64,000 bases of DNA. It comes from Lutraria lutraria (Eukaryota > Mollusca > Bivalvia > Venerida > Mactridae). Made by a program: the position numbers and the translations under genes. Positions within the stretch are counted from its first letter, which is position 1. Each line of letters opens with the position of its first letter. The notes under the pieces were generated by a model. The model did not search any database and was not told where the DNA came from. It worked only from the letters and a program-made list of their open reading frames with translations. This document shows, one piece after another, positions 60,901-64,000 of the stretch. The stretch is from positions 6,096,414 through 6,160,413 of the forward strand of contig OZ026835.1 in assembly GCA_964023205.1 (NCBI GenBank), read 5' to 3'.

Positions 60901-63572
60901 CCATCCAAAATGAGAAAAACAATCATACGTCACCATATTAGTTTTGGAATTATCCTGACTCTTATCATGGGGGGGGGGGGGGGGGTCATTTATGATAAAC
61001 AATAATATTCATGTATATCTAACAGAGAATAGAAAATTAAATACTTTTCAACATGAATTAATGGACGCCATTAGTTAAAGGCTGGCTTTCAGTCAAAGTT
61101 CATTCTTTTAACTTTCAGTTATTGGAACTTATCAGAAATATCTGATTACAGGTTCAACTATATATGAGGGTTATAAATTATCTCCCTCTTGTATAATCTT
61201 AGTAAGCATATGGGACTATAAAATGTAGATTATTATCTGTTCATTTAAGACATGTTTTCATTACAGCTCTCCATGATTATGTCTTGGAGACACATGGTGA
61301 ACATTGTACCAAAGATTTTGATGATGAATTTGTATGTCACCGACATGGACCATGTCCAAACGATGATATTGGAACTGCTGCGAATGGTGAGGAACGTATA
61401 TCAATGATGGATGATAGTCCTAAAGTTCGTCATGGACATGGACATTCTCATGGAATTAGTGGTGTGCCGAAGTCCATAGCTTCTGTAGCATGGATGTTGA
61501 TCATCGGTGATGGTATTCATAACTTCTCTGATGGTCTGGCAATTGGTGCTGCATTCAGTAGCAGTATCACTGGTGGATTTAGTACTTCCATTGCTATTCT
61601 GTGCCATGAACTACCTCATGAAATAGGTCAGTTTATGAATCTTCGTTATTATCATTTTTTAGCTCACATGAGCACTTGTGCTAAGGGTGAGCTTTTGTGA
61701 TCAATCTTCGTCCGGCGTTGTGCATCGTGCATTGTCAAACTTCACCTTGTGAACATACTAGGGGCCACATTTTTAGCACATTTTTAGCACATTTTTAGCA
61801 AAACTACAAAATCTCGGACAAGTTCAATATTGGGCCATTTGGGTTAAAAAACTAGGTCACCAGGGCTAAAAAAGGGAAAACCTTGTGAATCACGGTTTGA
61901 TTGGATCTTCATGAAACTTTGTCAGAATGTTTATTTTAATAATATGTAGGTCAAGTTTGATAATGGGTCATTTCCGGCCAAAAACTAGGTAACTAGGGCA
62001 AATTGCTGGAAAACCTTGTGAACACTCTAGAAGTCGCTGTTTTGATTGGATCATCATGAAAGCTTGTCAGAATGTTTGTCTTTATTATATCTTGGACGAG
62101 TTCGAACATGGGTCAAAAACTAGGTTGCTAAATCTTAAGAAAACCTTGTCTATGCTGTAGTTGTCATGTTTTTTATTGGATCTTCACCAAACCTTGTCAG
62201 AATGTTTGTCTTATTTATATGTAGGACAAGTTTTAACATGGGTCATCTGGGTTCAAAATCTAGGTCACAGGTTCAAAACTATGTTTTAATGAGTACACAA
62301 TGATTGTCATGTGAGCGATATAGGGCCATCTTGGCCCTCTTGTTTAATTTTTATGAGAGATATTTGTTGGTCAGACCAGGGAACATTGGATATGAGCACT
62401 GCTGATGTTACACAATATATTTTGAACAAATTTCTTTGTATACTTGTTTTTTTTTTGTTTCAGGTGATTTTGCTTTGTTGTTAAGATCTGGTATGAGTGC
62501 AAAGCAAGCTATTTTCTACACTTGTATATCATCCATCCTATGTTTCTTGGGAATGTTGGTGGGCGTGGCTGTTGGTAATGTGGGCGGTGCTAGTCTCTGG
62601 ATATTTGCAGCTGTTGGTGGAATATTTATTTACATCGGGATGGTTGACATGGTAATTGATTATAAAACTTACTGTATACATACCCCATTTCAAAGAAGTG
62701 GTTTGCACATCATGTCGGTCAGTTGGTTTGTCTGTCAGTCTGTAACCAAACTTTGTTAGCCCAATAACTAGAGATAAATTTGGCCTAAGGTCCTCAGATT
62801 TGGTTGGGATGTTGTTCATCACATACAGATGACCTCTATAGATTTTTAGGTCATTGTGTCAAGGTCACAGTGACCTTCAACAAAATATTTGTCCAACCCA
62901 TCTGTTTGATCCTCGGACATGTTTTTTCCGATTGGTATCACTTGTAAATGACCCCTTTTGATTTAAAGTTAAATAGGTCATAGTATCTAATCGGCATGTG
63001 TGTCTTTATATATTGGTCAAAGTATCAACTGACCAATCAATTTTGTTCCCTTCAAGATTTCTCCAATTACCAATGCTATTGGACTAAACTAAACTCCCCA
63101 AGATTAGTACAGGGATGATGCAGTCCTTCTTTAATACATACTATATTCATGGATTATCATTACATATTATTATATTAGACATTATACATGCGGGTCATTA
63201 CGCTACACAATTTATCATTTTATTGTATCACATATACCAAGTAAATAATTCAACTCTAGTATGTAATTTTGATTTGATTGACCAGTTCGGACAATCTACT
63301 TTTTTGGTTTATGCCAGCTTTTTTTCAGTATAAACATGTTATGTTAACAAAACAAAAAAATAGAAGTACTGTTAAAAGATGGGAGGCTTAACCATTGTTA
63401 ATTTTCTTTTATTTTTGTTTTTCAGTTGCCAGAGTTGTCAGCTGTTGATACAAGGGAAGGAGAACATCCACTGTGTCATCTGTTACTTCAGGTTATTGGA
63501 ATGTCGCTCGGAGCTGGTATCATGCTAGTCATAGCCTTATATGAGCATGATTTGATGAAAGTCCTTGAATGA
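45966..63572 (+). CDS. LIV-1 subfamily ZIP (SLC39) zinc transporter
   Basis: Predicted zinc importer of plasma or organelle membrane. Coding exons: 45966-46496, 46787-47000, 48335-48504, 52412-52576, 54210-54315, 61267-61626, 62464-62651, 63426-63572. All junctions are GT-AG and in phase; 626 aa plus stop. The ATG lies 9 bases after an acceptor (TTTCAG, 45951-45956), so at least one upstream non-coding exon is expected. Residues about 8-22 form a Cys-rich hydrophobic signal peptide. The ectodomain has [20 protein letters not shown] (61-80), a His-rich segment (98-134) and [10 protein letters not shown] at 204-213 with Cys205 and Cys217 (LIV-1 proteins usually have CPAL). Then come [20 protein letters not shown], a cytosolic loop with HGHGHSHG (451-458), [10 protein letters not shown] from 480, and the [10 protein letters not shown] metal site at 508-517. 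It is nearest to ZIP6/10/5/12-type proteins; I cannot choose the orthologue. Confidence 0.95.
47072..48118 (+). mobile_element. Hairpin-ended repeat element, core A, ZIP intron 2
   Basis: Starts ATTTTTAGCTCTCCAGAGCA with the paired GTGCTCATGGTGAGCT, and ends CAATATAGGGCCATCATGGC then CCTCTTGTTT. Core A units start near 47580, 47750 and 47905 (ATCTTCTTGTCCAAAACC). A GTGTGCGTGC microsatellite is inside at about 47391-47420. Fragments of uniform protein-like frame are repeat artefacts. Confidence 0.8.
48607..48985 (+). mobile_element. Hairpin-ended repeat element, core A, 3' truncated
   Basis: Starts TTTTTAGCTCACCTGGCACA with GTGCCAAGATGAG as partner arm, followed by two core-A units. The GGCCCTCTTGTTT terminus is absent; the sequence passes into the TTCCCAAT repeat near 49008. 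Confidence 0.65.
49008..49285. repeat. Dispersed repeat (TTCCCAAT family), copy 2
   Basis: CCAGTGATTTTTTTATGC ... GGTCATATTCCCAATTGAAA ... CCCAATTCACAGACAAAA ... AATTCCCAATCCCAAGGG. It parallels 45670-45935 in order and direction. Confidence 0.6.
49474..49620 (+). mobile_element. Hairpin-ended repeat element, 5' end only
   Basis: TTTTAGCTCATCAGAGTACA with partner arm GTGCTCAAGGTGAGCT, then about 100 bases matching the beginning of the 47072 element, then a break. Confidence 0.55.
49971..50288 (+). mobile_element. Hairpin-ended repeat element, core B, short copy
   Basis: TTTTTTAGCTCACCTGAGCT at the left, GAGCGATAAAGGGACATCTT and GGCCCTCTTGTTT at the right. The interior matches the core of 23146-23841 in complement (TAGCTTGTTTACACTCTAGC, ACTTGCTCACAATGTATA) but holds only about one unit. 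The hAT-like element is inserted exactly at its 3' end. Confidence 0.75.
50290..51515. mobile_element. Non-autonomous hAT-like element with perfect 8-bp target duplication
   Basis: Inverted ends TAGGGCTGGGAA and TTCCCAGCCCTA, with subterminal GAATATTCG repeats on both sides. An exact 8-bp duplication GTTTAAAT flanks it (50282-50289 and 51516-51523). Length 1226 bp. The 8-bp duplication and the TAGGGCTGGG-type end fit the hAT superfamily. The longest frame inside (122 codons) shows no transposase motif, so it depends on a helper elsewhere. Confidence 0.85.
51042..51077. mobile_element. Tiny palindromic element nested in the hAT-like element (36 bp)
   Basis: Ends CAAGGACTTATATATATG and TATGTATATAAGTCCTTG, almost perfectly complementary. 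TTAACAG flanks both sides (51035-51041 and 51078-51084). Its site inside another transposon shows that it arrived later. Confidence 0.8.
51538..52262 (-). mobile_element. Pearl-like element, reverse orientation, ZIP intron 3
   Basis: Begins with a hairpin (ATACCCCCA ... TGGGGGCTAT), followed by a GTCGGTCGGTC tetranucleotide run, then about four imperfect units of 135-165 bp each ending in CACTGAGTTATGGCCCTTTG. Hairpin, tetranucleotide run and tandem core in this order is the layout reported for bivalve pearl elements; the family link is inference. Confidence 0.65.
52869..52988. repeat. Short inverted-repeat element (about 120 bp), ZIP intron 4
   Basis: GGAACCGTGCCTCAG at the left and CTGAGGCACAGTTCC at the right are complementary at 14 of 15 positions. 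No clear target duplication was seen. The 103-codon frame across it has no domain. Confidence 0.5.
53060..54209. other. ZIP intron 4 remainder
   Basis: AT-rich; no repeat with defined ends was recognised and no extra exon is needed by the reading frame. Confidence 0.4.
54398..54623. mobile_element. 226-bp MITE with about 80-bp inverted arms and 8-bp target duplication
   Basis: Arms share CAAAG at the tip, ATTCGGCACA / AATCGGCACA and the 20-base CACCTTACACTATATATATT. The exact 8-bp duplication GCTGTAAA lies at 54390-54397 and 54624-54631. The 8-bp duplication suggests a hAT-driven element; the tip CAAAG is not diagnostic. It lies in ZIP intron 5. Confidence 0.85.
55283..55618 (-). pseudogene. 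Mariner-type transposase N-terminal fragment
   Basis: About 112 codons on the minus strand resemble the N-terminal DNA-binding part of mariner-like transposases: [26 protein letters not shown] (helix-turn-helix end), a GR(P/L)S-type linker GRLSVIDD, then [15 protein letters not shown] and KVCAR at the start of the catalytic domain. The frame is open but stops soon after KVCAR. No DDE catalytic region follows, so this is a truncated relic in ZIP intron 5. Confidence 0.7.
56265..56703 (+). mobile_element. Pearl-like element, ZIP intron 5
   Basis: AAACAAGAGCTCCACGGTCG at the left. Two tandem units of about 160 bp follow, each with ATTTTCACACTCCATG, GACCTAGTGACC and CTGTCCAAGGCCAATG. Then come a GACAGACAGAC run and a terminal hairpin around ATACCCCTCTTCTTTGAAGT. 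This is the same layout as 51538-52262 in the other direction. Confidence 0.7.
57483..57890. repeat. Minisatellite of about 35-bp units
   Basis: Four to five clear copies of GGGAAAACAGGTTAGTTCT plus (A/G)TTTGGTGGCCT between 57483 and 57660, then degenerate copies (GGTTAGCACTGATCGACAAA and similar) to about 57890. Confidence 0.8.
58131..58301. mobile_element. 171-bp MITE (ACAGTG family), ZIP intron 5
   Basis: TA|CAGTGCAACCTCTCCAAAG at the left and the complement of CAGTAGAACCTCTCT at the right. The right-hand TA has mutated to TT. Best-preserved internal sequence of the three copies in the window. Confidence 0.75.
58759..60840 (+). mobile_element. Largest hairpin-ended element, with a higher-order tandem core A
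   Basis: TTTTTAGCTCACCAGAGCAC opens it; the arms AGCTCACCAGAGCAC and GTGCTCAGGGTGAGCT pair (58764-58798). The right end is GGGCCATCATGGCCCTCTTG and TTT. Between about 59000 and 60650 are some ten core-A monomers. Starts of TCTTCTTCTCCG at 59338, 59493, 59657, 59812, 59976, 60131, 60295 and 60459 give spacings of 155, 164, 155, 164, 155, 164 and 164: an alternating dimer of 319 bp. No tandem open frame has coding meaning. Confidence 0.88.
60969..60985. repeat. Poly(G) run of 17
   Basis: Seventeen consecutive G in ZIP intron 5. The length is subject to sequencing error. Confidence 0.85.
61655..62345 (+). mobile_element. Hairpin-ended element, core C, ZIP intron 6
   Basis: TTTTTTAGCTCACATGAGCA with partner arm GTGCTAAGGGTGAGCT; right end GAGCGATATAGGGCCATCTT and GGCCCTCTTGTTT. 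Three or four imperfect units of 130-145 bp carry TTGGATCTTCATGAAAC and GTCAGAATGTTTGTCTT. It begins 28 bases after the exon 6 donor. Confidence 0.8.
62680..63060 (-). mobile_element. Decayed pearl-like element, reverse orientation, ZIP intron 7
   Basis: ATACCCCATTTCAAAGAAGT, then GTCGGTCAGTTGGTTTGTCT and GTCAGTCTG, then a core with GTCAAGGTCACAGTGACCTT. Same order as 51538-52262. The left end starts about 30 bases past the exon 7 donor. The right end is approximate. Confidence 0.55.
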
Positions 63573-64000
63573 TATTATTCTTTATTCATGTATTGCTATT
63601 TTTGCTTCAGGCCATCCTTAAAAATTCTTGGTTTGCAGTTATGGGACTGTCTCATTTAAAAGTTCCCGGACCTGAATTTTTTTTCAGTTTTTAACAAAAT
63701 TGTTTGTTATGTTCTTTATTTCAGCTTTTCATTTCCAGTAAAGTGCGATTTTCATAAATTGTCAAAGCTGAATAATTACACAGTAGCTGAATGCGATTAT
63801 TTTTAGCTTCATACTACATTCGATAGTTTTCGTTTATTTTACTGTTGTTGAATGTTGTCCCATTCCATATGTTTATATAATGCTATGTAGGGCATCGTAA
63901 AATACATGATTGTACATTTGTCAACCGGTACAGCGAAAATTATCGTATAACTCAAAAAAGTAATTGAATCTCACGAAGCTAAAAATAAATGCAAGCATTG
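63573..64000 (+). other. 3' UTR of the ZIP gene with poly(A) signal
   Basis: Follows the stop codon at 63570-63572. AATAAA at 63984-63989 is a plausible poly(A) signal; the cleavage site would fall at or beyond the window end. Confidence 0.55.

Noticed and set aside
61627..61700. Extension of ZIP exon 6 to the in-frame stop at 61700
   Set aside because: GTCAGT donor at 61627 joins in phase to GDFALL at 62464, completing the conserved [10 protein letters not shown] motif; read-through enters a repeat element.

Overview
The window is metazoan genomic DNA: AT-rich, with intron-containing genes, very short exons separated by repeat-filled introns, and no operons or prokaryotic signals. The dispersed repeats (elements ending in hairpins with ~160-bp tandem cores, and pearl-like elements with a tetranucleotide run next to a 3' hairpin) resemble those of bivalve molluscs. 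A bivalve is therefore my best guess, but it is inference from repeat style, not from a marker gene.

Three genes can be read exon by exon. (1) PSMD13/Rpn9, a 26S proteasome lid subunit, minus strand, 13 coding exons between 29174 and 20088, 378 aa, with one GC-AG intron. (2) DERA, deoxyribose-phosphate aldolase, minus strand, 8 coding exons between 39651 and 33698, 319 aa, with both catalytic lysines, followed by a probable 3.6-kb 3' UTR. (3) A LIV-1 subfamily ZIP (SLC39) zinc transporter, plus strand, 8 coding exons between 45966 and 63572, 626 aa, with signal peptide, His-rich ectodomain, CPSL motif and the HNFSDG / [10 protein letters not shown] metal site. DERA and the ZIP gene are head to head across about 6.3 kb. 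The three products share no pathway, so the grouping is positional only. A weak fourth candidate is a two-exon gene (569-644 joined to 6228-6322) for a short secreted Thr/Pro-rich peptide.

Layout: 1-7 kb AT-rich with the candidate peptide exons; 7.2-10.7 kb a (GAGT)n microsatellite and a 2-kb pyrimidine-only satellite; 10.8-20 kb intergenic with MITEs and a 33-bp minisatellite; 20-29.2 kb PSMD13 with tRNA-like SINE heads in its introns; 30-39.7 kb DERA; 39.8-45.9 kb intergenic with duplications and tiny palindromes; 46-63.6 kb the ZIP gene, whose introns hold most of the transposable elements.

The most unusual observation is a set of tiny (29-52 bp), nearly perfect palindromes beginning CARRGA and ending with the complement, flanked by 7-bp direct repeats (exact in four of six: ACTGCAT, ACGTGGT, GTTATAT, TTAACAG). 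They look like minute transposable elements. A second is a repeat family with conserved hairpin ends (TTTAGCTCACC ... GGCCCTCTTGTTT) that carries at least three unrelated tandem cores of about 130-165 bp.
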